Shown here piece by piece: positions 33,556 through 43,138 of a DNA stretch of 64,000 nt; the first letter of the stretch is position 1, and the number at the start of each line of letters is the position of its first letter. Under the pieces are notes generated by a model. It ran no database searches and had not been told where the DNA came from. It saw only the letters and a program-made list of their open reading frames with translations. The stretch is taken from NCBI GenBank assembly GCA_002377585.1, contig DFQC01000025.1:62001-126000 (forward strand), in the 5' to 3' direction. The translations under genes and the position numbers were made by a program. The stretch is from Anaerolineales bacterium UBA3499 (GTDB taxonomy: Bacteria > Chloroflexota > Anaerolineae > Anaerolineales > UBA11657).

Positions 33556-35808
33556 TCATTCATAACGCAATGCTTCTATTGGTTTCAAGTTGGCCCCTTT
33601 CCAGGCTGGATATATAGATCCCACAAGACCCAGAACCAATACTAGAACACTGATTTGCACAAATATTGGACCTTCATATATTGGGTTGAAAAAAGATCCA
33701 TAAAGAGGTATCAAACCTAATAGGCTATTGAGTCCTATGCCAATACCAATACCAGCTATACCACTGAACAAGCTTAACGCTAAACCTTCTACCACTATCA
33801 TACCGACTACACTTTTCCTCTTCCAACCTACCGCTCGAAGCAATCCAATTTCCTGTGTTCTTTCAAAAACACTCATTAACATAGCATTCATCATGACAAT
33901 ACCACCAACCAACATAGTTAATCCACTCATAGCATTCATCATTGATTCCATAGTCTTAAAATCCTGCATTTTTTCGGTAAACGTACTAGTAGTACCTACC
34001 ATTACATCAGCAAACTGTTGTTCTAACAGATTGGCTACACCGACTGCTCTCTTTTGATCATGTAAAGCTACTCCGAGAAATGAAACTTCACCCTGTTTGT
34101 CAAACAGATTCTGTGAATCTCGTAGCGATATCGCTGCTCCTGTATCTTCAAAACTAACGCCATTTTCATATATACCCACAATAATAAAGCGCGCTCCAGC
34201 AATACGCATTTTGTCGCCCAGTTCTTTCTTGAGGCTATTGGCTGCAAGTCGACCCAGTATCACCTCTCCAGAGCGCTGAAGCGTCCTTCCCTCACGAACA
34301 TTGTAGTCATTGATCTTAGATTCTCGCGGATCAAGACCATTAACCATAAAAAATGGTAGTCCAGGAGCGGTAGTTATGCCCCACACAATCCGAGAAACTG
34401 ATTTGACTTCTGGGTGTGCGCGAATACTGTTTGCGGTACGCTCAGAAATTACAGAAAGTGTCGCATCTGCTGCATCTTTTTCCTCTACTATTAAATCAGA
34501 ATCACCTGCACTCATATAATTTGTGAACATAGATTCCATGCCACTAGCCATCCCCATCAAAGCAAATGTAAATCCAACACCTAGGCCAATACTTGTAAGA
34601 GTTACGAAGGTACGTGTAGGTCGCCTCCACAAGTTCCGTAGTGATGAGTTAGATAATAGACGACTAATCAATTCCATACTAGATGTTGTAGATACTGGTA
34701 AATTAGTTCCTGCTCGCATAGCCTCCGCAGGCAATAATTTGGATGCACGCCAAGCTGGATACAATCCGCTTAGAATACCAAGACTAATTGACAAACCTAA
34801 GGCCCGAACAAATATATCGATCGTGTATGCACCTGACAACATAGAGCTCACTGCTGGAGATAATTTAATTGCTTCCGTTAAACCATATCCCACACCAACT
34901 CCAACTACTCCTCCCACGAAAGCGACAATCACGGACTCTCCTAATATCATCACTATAACCCTTCGTCTTCTCCAACCTATAGCCCGCAATACACCTATTT
35001 CGCGTGTACGCTCAAAAACACTCATTAGAGTACTATTCATCATCCCAAGACCGCCTACGAGCACAGCAAATATCCCCATATAAAAACCAAATGAACGATA
35101 CATTCCAAGCATTTCAGTTTGGCGAGTCTGTTCACCCGAGCGAGTAGCTGCTAATTTAGGCCAGCGATTCTCTATCTCATTCTTAATCGCATCTATACGA
35201 GTTTTGTCATTCACGCGCATATTGAAATAGCTAACTTGATACCGTTGATCGAAAAAACGTTGCGCATCGGACAAACTCATCACTGCTCCACCATCTTCAA
35301 AACTGGTGCCAGTCTCATATATGCCAGCTACCCGATATGTAGTACCTTCTAAGCGAAATGCTTCCCCAACATCTTTATCAAATGATTCTGCAGCAAGTTT
35401 CCCGATAAGGATTTGCTTGCGCTGTAAGATTGGACCTCCAGCAATAAGACGATAATTGGACATACTAAAACCGCGAGTGTCTTCACCAGTGACAATAAAA
35501 TACGGCACACTGTCCATCTGTACTATATTTACAATTGCACCCGTAACCTCATCCACACCAGGAATTCGCTCAATATCAGCAGCGATACTCTCATCCACTT
35601 TGCTAAATAGCACCATCATTGCATCCTTCTGGGCAACCATGAGATCTGCATCGGAAGAAGTAAAAACCTCTTCCATACCCCTGGACATACCCTCACCTAG
35701 TGCTGATAGAGATACAACAGCTGCAACACCCATGGCTATACCAAGGATTGTCAAAAGGGTACGAGTTTTACGATTCCAAAGATTGCTAACAATCAAGTTG
35801 TCAGCCAC
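33556..35808 (-). CDS. ABC transporter permease with two MacB/FtsX modules
   Basis: A 750-residue GTG-start protein made of two homologous halves (about 1-370 and 385-750). Each half has an N-terminal helix, a periplasmic MacB core domain and three membrane helices with the FtsX pattern MSVFERTREIGVLRAIGWRRR / MSVFERTQEIGLLRAVGWKRK. Parallel motifs such as YETGTSFEDGGAVMSL and YENGVSFEDTGAAISL show an internal duplication, so one chain can supply both permease subunits. It probably works with the ATPase encoded downstream. Substrate unknown. Confidence 0.9.
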   Translation of the reverse strand: MADNLIVSNLWNRKTRTLLTILGIAMGVAAVVSLSALGEGMSRGMEEVFTSSDADLMVAQKDAMMVLFSKVDESIAADIERIPGVDEVTGAIVNIVQMDSVPYFIVTGEDTRGFSMSNYRLIAGGPILQRKQILIGKLAAESFDKDVGEAFRLEGTTYRVAGIYETGTSFEDGGAVMSLSDAQRFFDQRYQVSYFNMRVNDKTRIDAIKNEIENRWPKLAATRSGEQTRQTEMLGMYRSFGFYMGIFAVLVGGLGMMNSTLMSVFERTREIGVLRAIGWRRRRVIVMILGESVIVAFVGGVVGVGVGYGLTEAIKLSPAVSSMLSGAYTIDIFVRALGLSISLGILSGLYPAWRASKLLPAEAMRAGTNLPVSTTSSMELISRLLSNSSLRNLWRRPTRTFVTLTSIGLGVGFTFALMGMASGMESMFTNYMSAGDSDLIVEEKDAADATLSVISERTANSIRAHPEVKSVSRIVWGITTAPGLPFFMVNGLDPRESKINDYNVREGRTLQRSGEVILGRLAANSLKKELGDKMRIAGARFIIVGIYENGVSFEDTGAAISLRDSQNLFDKQGEVSFLGVALHDQKRAVGVANLLEQQFADVMVGTTSTFTEKMQDFKTMESMMNAMSGLTMLVGGIVMMNAMLMSVFERTQEIGLLRAVGWKRKSVVGMIVVEGLALSLFSGIAGIGIGIGLNSLLGLIPLYGSFFNPIYEGPIFVQISVLVLVLGLVGSIYPAWKGANLKPIEALRYE

Positions 35809-36169
35809 CTGCAGTTATAGTAGCTCGCAAAACAACACCTGACAAAAACAATAATGTTAATCCGTAGAATAGTGCTTCACGATATGTGCTACGACCACGA
35901 GTGAAAGCGAACACTGCTGGTAGAGTGATCACTCCTAGTGCACCATACAGGTAATGTACACCGCGAATAGCAATGCGACCTTGAAACAGCATCACCACTC
36001 CGATAGCGGCCTGTAGAATAAATACTAATGCAACAATAGCAATAGCACCCCAGTATTGAGGAGTCAAATCACGTCGCCGTATATATATCCAAAAACTCCA
36101 GGCTGCCACAATCAACGAGTAAATTAGTATTGTATTTGCTAATCCATCATGTAGTCTTGTAGTTATCAT
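35801..36169 (-). CDS. Small four-helix membrane protein of unknown function
   Basis: A 122-residue protein with four hydrophobic helices (about 10-28, 40-62, 72-88, 100-118) and short charged loops (YIRRRDLTPQ, RGRSTYRE). The end overlaps the permease GTG by 8 bp, so it belongs to the same operon and may be an accessory subunit. I do not recognise a family. An extended -10 box (TGC-TAGAAT) lies 6 nt before the ATG, with no Shine-Dalgarno. Confidence 0.7.
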   Translation of the reverse strand: MITTRLHDGLANTILIYSLIVAAWSFWIYIRRRDLTPQYWGAIAIVALVFILQAAIGVVMLFQGRIAIRGVHYLYGALGVITLPAVFAFTRGRSTYREALFYGLTLLFLSGVVLRATITAGG

Positions 36170-36175
36170 AAAGAT

Positions 36176-36184
36176 ATTCTAGCA
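36176..36184 (-). promoter_or_regulatory. Extended -10 promoter, 6 nt from the start codon
   Basis: Minus-strand TGC-TAGAAT ends 6 nt before the ATG of the small membrane protein, placing the predicted transcription start at the start codon itself. Confidence 0.5.
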
Positions 36185-36218
36185 TAACTGTACACTAAAC
36201 CACATATGCGATACAGCA

Positions 36219-36227
36219 TGCTAAAAT
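36219..36227 (+). promoter_or_regulatory. Extended -10 promoter for the hydroxyacid dehydrogenase gene
   Basis: TGC-TAAAAT ends 21 nt before the ATG at 36249. It is divergent from the promoter 35 nt to the left. Confidence 0.4.
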
Positions 36228-36248
36228 GAGTTTAAGTGGATTAATATT

Positions 36249-37265
36249 ATGTCAAACAATGAATTGATACGAGTACTTATCACACAACCATTTGCCTCTA
36301 AATTGATTCAAAGTTTGCAATCAATATCATCACAATTAATAATCAAACATGTTCCTACAAAAAACCCGGCGGAGCTGGAAAAAGAGTGGCCTACAGTGGA
36401 AGTACTATATACTGCCAAAATTGTTCCAAAACCCGAACAAGCACCATGCTTGTCCTGGATACAGGCTCATTTCGCTGGAATTGAACATCTACTTAAACAC
36501 CCAATTACAAATCAAGTACACCTTACAACTGCAAGCGGAGTCGGAGCAAAATCTATAGCAGAATATGTAATAGGGGGACTACTATCCCTTAATCACCATA
36601 TACCTAGTTTTCTTGAACACCAATCCCAAAAAGCATGGTCCTCAAAACGCTTACAGATTTTTGTTCCTAGTGAGCTCCAAAATACTACACTGGGAATAAT
36701 AGGCTATGGAGGAATTGGACAAGAAATAGCACGCCTAGCTAGTGCATTTGGTATGAAAATATTAGTAACCAAACGTGATATTGCAGAACCAAGTATAAAT
36801 AGCTGGCAATTTCCAAATCCCTCAAAAATACAGCATGGCTTGGTGGAAAAAATATACTTACCTGAGCATCTACATATCATGCTAAAACAGTGTGATTATG
36901 TTGTAGCAGCAGTTCCATTGACTGAGAATACCAAACATATGATAAGCTCATTAGAATTCAGTGCGATGAAAAAAGGGACTATCTTAGTGAATATATCACG
37001 CGGAAAAGTTGTAGATGAATTGGCATTAATTGACGCGTTACAGTCTGACCATCTAAGAGGCGCCATACTAGATGTATTTGAAACAGAACCGCTAGATGCA
37101 AAAAGCCCCCTATGGAACCTGCCCAATGTAATTATAAGTCCACATGTTTCAGGACTAACTCCCAATTATGATCAACGCGCTGTAGAATTATTTGAGAACA
37201 ACTTGAAAAGATACTTATCTGGAAATCCGTTACTTAATGAAGTAAATATCAAACGAGGATATTGA
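36249..37265 (+). CDS. D-isomer-specific 2-hydroxyacid dehydrogenase family protein
   Basis: A 338-residue NAD(P)-dependent oxidoreductase. The nucleotide-binding fold has LGIIGYGGIGQEIARLA; the catalytic residues sit in VNISRGKVVDE (Arg), LDVFETEPLD (Glu) and IISPHVSG (His). An insertion of about 30 residues (PNPSKIQHGLVEKIYLPEH) lies after the first nucleotide-binding strands. Substrate cannot be assigned: glyoxylate, hydroxypyruvate and related acids are candidates. It is transcribed alone, converging on the epimerase mce. Confidence 0.9.
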   Translation: MSNNELIRVLITQPFASKLIQSLQSISSQLIIKHVPTKNPAELEKEWPTVEVLYTAKIVPKPEQAPCLSWIQAHFAGIEHLLKHPITNQVHLTTASGVGAKSIAEYVIGGLLSLNHHIPSFLEHQSQKAWSSKRLQIFVPSELQNTTLGIIGYGGIGQEIARLASAFGMKILVTKRDIAEPSINSWQFPNPSKIQHGLVEKIYLPEHLHIMLKQCDYVVAAVPLTENTKHMISSLEFSAMKKGTILVNISRGKVVDELALIDALQSDHLRGAILDVFETEPLDAKSPLWNLPNVIISPHVSGLTPNYDQRAVELFENNLKRYLSGNPLLNEVNIKRGY

Positions 37266-37308
37266 ATCTACAATACTTAATTGTGAGCAAATAACCTGTG
37301 GCAATAAA

Positions 37309-37716
37309 TCAACTGTCGACTGATTCATACAGTTCCAGCAATACTCCTCCAGTACTATTTGGATGGATGAAAATAGCTCGTTTCCCTGCAGCCCCATCTA
37401 TTGGAACATCATTCAACAAATGAATTCCTTTTGACTTGAGTTCTATAATCATAGAAGACAAATCTTCCACTCCTAGTGCAATATGATGCATTGATGATCC
37501 TTTCTTCTGAACAAAACGAGCTATTCCACTATCTTCAGTGGTAGGTTCTACCAATTCAATTTTACTTGCACCTATCTGAAAAAATGCTGTATCAACTTGT
37601 TGTGATAACACTTTCTCACGGTGCGTCACTTTAAGCCCTAAAGCGTCACGCCAAAAACTAAGAGATTCTTCCAAATCAGAAACTGCTATGGCAATGTGGT
37701 CTATATGTTTTATCAT
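37309..37716 (-). CDS. mce: Methylmalonyl-CoA epimerase
   Basis: A 135-residue VOC-superfamily protein from the ATG at 37716; a TTG three codons earlier is an alternative. It has IKHIDHIAIAV, LVEPTTEDSGIARFVQKKGSSMHHIALGVEDL and GVLLELYE, with the metal ligands expected as His, His and Glu in these blocks. It interconverts (S)- and (R)-methylmalonyl-CoA. It is the last gene of the propionate operon, 13 nt after the mutase. Confidence 0.93.
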   Translation of the reverse strand: MIKHIDHIAIAVSDLEESLSFWRDALGLKVTHREKVLSQQVDTAFFQIGASKIELVEPTTEDSGIARFVQKKGSSMHHIALGVEDLSSMIIELKSKGIHLLNDVPIDGAAGKRAIFIHPNSTGGVLLELYESVDS

Positions 37717-37729
37717 TGTTATCAATATA

Positions 37730-39361
37730 CTATATTAAAGACCTATATTCACCCCATACATTACGAAGCACATTACAAATTTCACCTAAGGTAACATCAT
37801 GCTGTACGCATTCAATAAAAAGTGGCATTAGGTTGTCTGTACCTCGTGCAGCATTAGATAATTGGTCAAGAAGTGTACTTGTCTTTTCTGAATCACGCTG
37901 TTCACGAATAGCACGTACCCGTTCACACTGCTGCTCTTCAGTTTCCTTATCCAAAATTAATCTATCTATCTCTAATTTTTTATCGTCAGCAAAATTGTTT
38001 ACGCCTACTACAACCTGGTCCCCCTGTTCAACATTTTTTTGATAAGCATATGCAGCATCATGAATTTCTCCCTGCATATAGCCAGATTCAATTGCTGCAA
38101 GTGATCCGCCAATGTCATCAATATGTCTGATATATTTTTCTGCACGAGATTGTATTTCGTTAGTCAATGATTCTATCGCATATCCACCACCCAAAGGATC
38201 AACAATATCAGCTACTCCTGATTCATGGGCGATAATTTGCTGCGTACGAAGAGCAACCTGGGCTGCTGAAGCAGTCGGCAGAGCCAATGCTTCATCCATT
38301 GAGTTAGTATGAATACTCTGCGCACCACCAAGAACAGCTGCTAGGGCCTGTATAGTAACTCTGGTTACATTATTCTCAGGCTGCTGCGCAGTGAGCGTAC
38401 TACCACCAGTCTGTGCATGAAAACGCATCATTTGACTTTTAGGATCTTCACAACTGAACCGATTCTTGATTATTCCCGCCCACATACGCCTAGCAGCCCT
38501 GAATTTAGCAATCTCCTCTAGAAATTCATTATGTGCATTGAAGAAAAAGCTAATTCTCGGAGCAAAATTATCAATCTTCAATCCTGAATTGATTGCCGAT
38601 TCCACATAAGTTATCGCATTAGCTAACGTAAATGCTACTTCCTGAACAGCGGTACTACCAGCCTCACGTATATGATAACCAGAAATACTGATAGTATTCC
38701 AGTATGGTAAATGTATGTCACAATATCTAAATACATCAGTAACCAATCGCAGCGAGGGTGCTGGAGGGAAAATATACGTACCACGGGCCAGATACTCCTT
38801 GAGTATATCATTTTGTATAGTGCCACGTAGTTTATTAATATCAACTTGTTGGCGCTTAGCAACCGAGATATACATAGCCAGTAAAATTGCTGCTGGTGCA
38901 TTAATAGTCATGCTTGTACTGACTTTTTCCATTGGGATCCCATCAAATAAACGATACATATCTTCCAGCGTTGATATAGACACACCAACCTTACCAACTT
39001 CTCCCTCAGCCAACGGGTCATCAGGATCATAACCAATTTGAGTAGGTAAATCAAACGCCACAGAAAGTCCAGTCTGCCCTTGCTCAAGCAAAAACTTAAA
39101 TCGCCGGTTGGTTTCGTCAGCGCTAGCATAACCAGCATATTGCCTCATCGTCCAATAACGACCACGATACATTGTGGGATAAATACCACGCGTATATGGA
39201 TACTGACCAGGCATTGCTAAATCATCCATAGAAGAGTCAGATTCCCCTTCAGACAAAAATACTCTTTTCAAAGGTATACCGGATGAAGTAGAAAATTTAA
39301 TGCGGCGTTCTAATTGCTGATCTAATTTAGCTCTATCTTTTCTTGAATTAAAATTCGTCAT
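37730..39361 (-). CDS. Methylmalonyl-CoA mutase, catalytic large subunit without the B12 domain
   Basis: A 543-residue TIM-barrel chain. Visible are YPYTRGIYPTMYRGRYWTMRQYAG (split), GLSVAFDLPTQIGYDPD, SMTINAPA, SISGYHIREAGSTA and RFHAQTGGSTLTAQQPENN, all canonical for the mutase barrel. The chain stops before a cobalamin-binding domain (no DxHxxG), so it is the two-subunit form that needs a separate small B12-binding protein, which is not found in the window. It rearranges methylmalonyl-CoA to succinyl-CoA. ATG overlaps the stop of the carrier gene (ATGA). Confidence 0.94.
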   Translation of the reverse strand: MTNFNSRKDRAKLDQQLERRIKFSTSSGIPLKRVFLSEGESDSSMDDLAMPGQYPYTRGIYPTMYRGRYWTMRQYAGYASADETNRRFKFLLEQGQTGLSVAFDLPTQIGYDPDDPLAEGEVGKVGVSISTLEDMYRLFDGIPMEKVSTSMTINAPAAILLAMYISVAKRQQVDINKLRGTIQNDILKEYLARGTYIFPPAPSLRLVTDVFRYCDIHLPYWNTISISGYHIREAGSTAVQEVAFTLANAITYVESAINSGLKIDNFAPRISFFFNAHNEFLEEIAKFRAARRMWAGIIKNRFSCEDPKSQMMRFHAQTGGSTLTAQQPENNVTRVTIQALAAVLGGAQSIHTNSMDEALALPTASAAQVALRTQQIIAHESGVADIVDPLGGGYAIESLTNEIQSRAEKYIRHIDDIGGSLAAIESGYMQGEIHDAAYAYQKNVEQGDQVVVGVNNFADDKKLEIDRLILDKETEEQQCERVRAIREQRDSEKTSTLLDQLSNAARGTDNLMPLFIECVQHDVTLGEICNVLRNVWGEYRSLI

Positions 39362-39870
39362 TGGTCGTCTGAAGGTGAGAGTACTAACAAAACCGCATCC
39401 TGCTGAATCGTATCTTCCGGATTGACTTGTATACGCAGAATAGTTCCATCAAGCGGAGACTTAAGCTCATTTTGCATCTTCATCGATTCTAAAACTACTA
39501 AAATATCACCCTGTCTAATTTCTTGACCTTCCTTGACCGGAACTGAAACAACTAATCCAGGCATTGGAGCCTTCAAGTAATAATCCCCCTTAGTTGATGC
39601 TCCAGCTCCACCAAGACTCATCAACCTCTGAGACCGCTCATCCTCTATTTCAACCATATAAAGGTCACCTTTGTGTAGAACCTGCCATCCATCATCGGTG
39701 CCCTCGATATGACCCTCGTACGAATTGCCTCCAATCAAGAGTGAATATAAAGGCCCATTACCTATTGCTCTGAAGTCTATTTCATATCTCTCACCGTCAA
39801 CAGTCACATGGCTGTCTTCATTGATATCTACTTCAAATGTAGTCCCATTCACAGTAGCTAAGTATTTCAT
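39358..39870 (-). CDS. Biotin carboxyl carrier protein
   Basis: A 170-residue protein with a C-terminal biotinyl domain (about 95-170) and the biotinylation motif VLESMKMQNE (Lys131). The N-terminal part (about 1-90: VTVDGERYEIDF, SYEGHIEGTDDGWQVL) is a beta-rich region as seen in actinobacterial-type acyl-CoA carboxylase carriers. It carries CO2 between the biotin carboxylase upstream and the carboxyltransferase. Both gene junctions are 4-bp ATGA overlaps. Confidence 0.92.
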   Translation of the reverse strand: MKYLATVNGTTFEVDINEDSHVTVDGERYEIDFRAIGNGPLYSLLIGGNSYEGHIEGTDDGWQVLHKGDLYMVEIEDERSQRLMSLGGAGASTKGDYYLKAPMPGLVVSVPVKEGQEIRQGDILVVLESMKMQNELKSPLDGTILRIQVNPEDTIQQDAVLLVLSPSDDQ

Positions 39871-41372
39871 CTATGCATCCTTTCCCAACGCCCGACCCAT
39901 TTCCAATTGGACGCATCTCTTTTGCCTCTCTGAACAACATGCGCAGCTTGTTGACGATACTGATGTGCAGCTAAAGCTGCAAATACTGCAGCAATTTCAT
40001 CATCAGTATCTGATCTATCTCCCAGACTAAAATCCTCATCCACAAAGCTTGTGTTGAATTGTCCGGCCATAAATCTATGTGAATTAAGCAACTTTTGGTG
40101 AAACGGAATTGTGGTTTTTACTCCAACGATGCGATATTCCTCTAATGCCCTTCGCATCCGAAGTAATGCCTCTCCCCTGGTTTTACCTGAACAGATCACC
40201 TTACTAATCATCGAATCATAATGAGGCGAAATAGTGTAACCAGGATATACACCTGTATCTACTCGGACACCAGGACCTGTTGGCACTATGTTAGTATTAA
40301 TAGTACCTATAGACGGTATAAAATCACGATAAGAATCCTCCGCATTTATGCGACACTCAATTGCCCACCCCTTCAATTCTATTTCGTGCTGCTGACGACT
40401 CAGTCGACGGTTTCTGGCTATACGAATCTGCTCTTTCACTATATCCACTCCAGTAACTATCTCAGTGACTGGATGTTCAACTTGAAGTCGCGTATTCATT
40501 TCTAGGAAATAATAATTCTTGTCTTCGTCCAACAGAAATTCGACAGTACCAGCATTGACATAATCCACCGACTTGGCAGCAAGACAAGCAATTTCTCCCA
40601 TGTTGGTTCGCAAATCGATGTCATCTGAAAGTACGACCGATGGAGCTTCTTCCAAAAGCTTCTGATGTCGTCTCTGAATTGAACACTCCCGTTCTCCCAA
40701 ATGGATCACATTGCCATGATTGTCAGCCATTATCTGAAATTCTATGTGCCGCGCACCTTGTATCAATTTCTCTAGATATACGCTGTCGTCACCAAAAGCA
40801 GCTTCTGACTCTCGTCGTGCTTCAGATAGAGCATTTATCATCATACTCTGATCATTAACCCGTCGCATTCCTTTTCCGCCACCTCCCGCAGCGGACTTAA
40901 TTAACAATGGAAATCCAATTTTCGATGCTATCGCTACTATTTCATCATCTCGAAGATTAAATTCACCTTCTGTTCCGGGAACCACAGGCACTCCTGTTTT
41001 TCGCATAGTACTACGAGCCACAACTTTATCACCCATAGTCGCAATAGCATGAGGCATAGGCCCAATAAAAATTAATCCAGCATCTATACAAGCCTGAGCA
41101 AATTCGTAATTTTCTGCTAAGAAACCATATCCCGGATGAACTGCATCCACCTCCGATATCTTAGCTACATTCAAAATCTTTTCTATGTTTAGGTAAGAGT
41201 CTCGAGCCTGAGCTTGACCAACAGAATAGGCTTCATCAGCGTAGTAAACATGCATAGCATGTCGATCAGCCTCTGAGAAAATGGCCACCGTTCTCAATCC
41301 GAGTTCATGACAAGCACGTATTACTCGAACTGCAATTTCTCCTCTATTTGCGATCAAGACTTTCTGCAACAT
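39867..41372 (-). CDS. accC: Biotin carboxylase (acyl-CoA carboxylase subunit)
   Basis: A 501-residue ATP-grasp enzyme with KVLIANRGEIAVRVIRA, HPGYGFLAEN, the glycine-rich loop KSAAGGGGKGMR, FLEMNTRLQVEHPVTE and the C-terminal biotin carboxylase domain (AIECRINAEDSYRDF). It carboxylates the biotin of the carrier protein encoded next. About 50 residues after the core (HRFMAGQFNTSFVDEDFSL onward) form an extended tail. The setting beside a mutase indicates propionyl-CoA carboxylase rather than a purely fatty-acid role. Confidence 0.93.
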   Translation of the reverse strand: MLQKVLIANRGEIAVRVIRACHELGLRTVAIFSEADRHAMHVYYADEAYSVGQAQARDSYLNIEKILNVAKISEVDAVHPGYGFLAENYEFAQACIDAGLIFIGPMPHAIATMGDKVVARSTMRKTGVPVVPGTEGEFNLRDDEIVAIASKIGFPLLIKSAAGGGGKGMRRVNDQSMMINALSEARRESEAAFGDDSVYLEKLIQGARHIEFQIMADNHGNVIHLGERECSIQRRHQKLLEEAPSVVLSDDIDLRTNMGEIACLAAKSVDYVNAGTVEFLLDEDKNYYFLEMNTRLQVEHPVTEIVTGVDIVKEQIRIARNRRLSRQQHEIELKGWAIECRINAEDSYRDFIPSIGTINTNIVPTGPGVRVDTGVYPGYTISPHYDSMISKVICSGKTRGEALLRMRRALEEYRIVGVKTTIPFHQKLLNSHRFMAGQFNTSFVDEDFSLGDRSDTDDEIAAVFAALAAHQYRQQAAHVVQRGKRDASNWKWVGRWERMHR

Positions 41373-41376
41373 AAAA

Positions 41377-42927
41377 TTAGAGAGGTATATTGCCGTGTTT
41401 CTTGGCTGGATTTGTATCGCGTTTGTTGGAGAGCATCTCTAACGCATTAATTAATCTAGGGCGTGTCTCATGTGGTTCTATCACATCATCTATATATCCT
41501 CTCCCAGCTGCAACATATGGATTGGCAAAAGTATCGCGATATTCCTTAACCAACTCTTCTTTGCGTTTATCTGGATCTGACGACTCTGCCAATTCTTTGC
41601 GAAATATAATGCTGACAGCTCCTTCAGGACCCATAACTGCGATCTCCGCCGATGGCCAAGCCAAGTTCACATCTGAACGTATATGCTTGCTATTCATAAC
41701 ATCGTACGCGCCACCATATGCTTTGCGTATGATTACTGTTATTTTAGGAACAGTTGCTTCACAAAACGCATAAAGCAACTTTGCTCCGGCCCGGATAATA
41801 CCTCCATGCTCTTGTGCAGTTCCAGGCAGGAATCCAGGTACATCCACAAAAGTTACTAGTGGTACATTGAAAGAATCGCAAAACCGCACAAATCGGCTGG
41901 CCTTGTCAGCAGCATCTATATCTATCACTCCTGCAAGATGAGCAGGTTGATTAGCAACAATCCCAACGCTATGACCCCCAAGTCGAGCAAATCCCACTAC
42001 TATATTTGCAGCATAGTCCGTCTGAATTTCAAAGAAATCTGACTCATCTACCACTAAACTAATGACATCTTTCACATCGTACGGTTTATTAGCACTGTCT
42101 GGAACAATTGTATCCAGAGCGGTCTCACTTCTAAGGGGATCATCATTACTTTCTACAAATGGAGGATCTTCCATATTATTTTGAGGCAAATATCCCAAAA
42201 ACACTCTCATAAGAAATAAGCAGTCAGCCTCTGATTCTGCAACATAATGACACACACCAGAAATTTTTGAATGCACACTCGCCCCACCAAGCTCTTCAAA
42301 AGAAACATCCTCGTGAGTCACAGTTTTAACAACATCAGGACCTGTAACAAACATATAGGATGAATTTTTCACCATAAAGATGAAGTCTGTCAATGCGGGA
42401 GAGTACACAGCACCCCCAGCACAAGGACCCATAATAGCGCTAATCTGTGGAACCACACCCGAAGCTAAAGTGTTACGCAGGAATATATCAGCGTACCCTC
42501 CTAAAGATACTACCCCTTCTTGAATTCTAGCGCCGCCAGAGTCGTTCAAGCCAATCAGTGGTGCACCATTCTTCATCGCCATATCCATAATCTTGCATAT
42601 CTTTTCAGAATGGACCTGTGATAACGAACCTCCAAAGACAGTAAAATCTTGGGAATATACGTATATCAGTCTACCTTCGACAGTTCCCCAACCAGTTACC
42701 ACACTGTCCCCGAGAACTTGCTTTTCTTCCATTCCAAAATCACGGGCACGATGTGTGACAAACATATCCAATTCGTGAAATGAGTCTTTATCTAGCAGCA
42801 AGTCAATACGTTCACGAGCAGTCAATTTGCCACGCTCATGTTGTTGACTTATGCGTTCTGATCCTCCACCAAGACGAGCTTTTGCTTTCAGTGCACGTAA
42901 CTGTTCAATTGACGTTTTATTTTTCAT
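41377..42927 (-). CDS. Propionyl/acyl-CoA carboxylase, carboxyltransferase subunit
   Basis: A 516-residue carboxyltransferase with the paired crotonase-like domains: GGGSERISQQHERGKLTARERI at the start, FGGSLSQVHSEKICKIMDMA, LNDSGGARIQEGV and GPCAGGAVYSPALTDF in the N half, and TFVDVPGFLPGTAQEHGGIIRAGAK and IIRKAYGGAYDVMNSKH in the C half. This pattern is typical of PccB/methylmalonyl-CoA decarboxylase alpha chains. It carboxylates propionyl-CoA to methylmalonyl-CoA, feeding the mutase at the end of the operon. First gene of the operon; a weak TATAAT lies at 42973-42978 (complement). Confidence 0.93.
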   Translation of the reverse strand: MKNKTSIEQLRALKAKARLGGGSERISQQHERGKLTARERIDLLLDKDSFHELDMFVTHRARDFGMEEKQVLGDSVVTGWGTVEGRLIYVYSQDFTVFGGSLSQVHSEKICKIMDMAMKNGAPLIGLNDSGGARIQEGVVSLGGYADIFLRNTLASGVVPQISAIMGPCAGGAVYSPALTDFIFMVKNSSYMFVTGPDVVKTVTHEDVSFEELGGASVHSKISGVCHYVAESEADCLFLMRVFLGYLPQNNMEDPPFVESNDDPLRSETALDTIVPDSANKPYDVKDVISLVVDESDFFEIQTDYAANIVVGFARLGGHSVGIVANQPAHLAGVIDIDAADKASRFVRFCDSFNVPLVTFVDVPGFLPGTAQEHGGIIRAGAKLLYAFCEATVPKITVIIRKAYGGAYDVMNSKHIRSDVNLAWPSAEIAVMGPEGAVSIIFRKELAESSDPDKRKEELVKEYRDTFANPYVAAGRGYIDDVIEPHETRPRLINALEMLSNKRDTNPAKKHGNIPL

Positions 42928-43138
42928 TAGTCATTTACCATAACTGTCGACACTAATATTTAGAACACAATGATTATATCCAGCAATTCACTATTAATAT
43001 ACTCAATATAAGCCTAATAATCTCTATACAATTAACACGGATGAAATCACCTAAGTTACGAATGCTAACACTATTGATTGAATTAATGTAACTGTATAAG
43101 CCTTCTGCAAGGTTGACATATACAGAAAATCGATTCAC

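Noticed and set aside
34523..35083. 186-codon open frame opposite the duplicated permease
   Set aside because: It is a shadow frame of a well-supported gene; low-complexity Ile/Thr/Pro composition.
42928..43138. Small gene or riboswitch in the gap before the carboxylase operon
   Set aside because: No ORF with a start signal and no convincing conserved structure; only a weak TATAAT.
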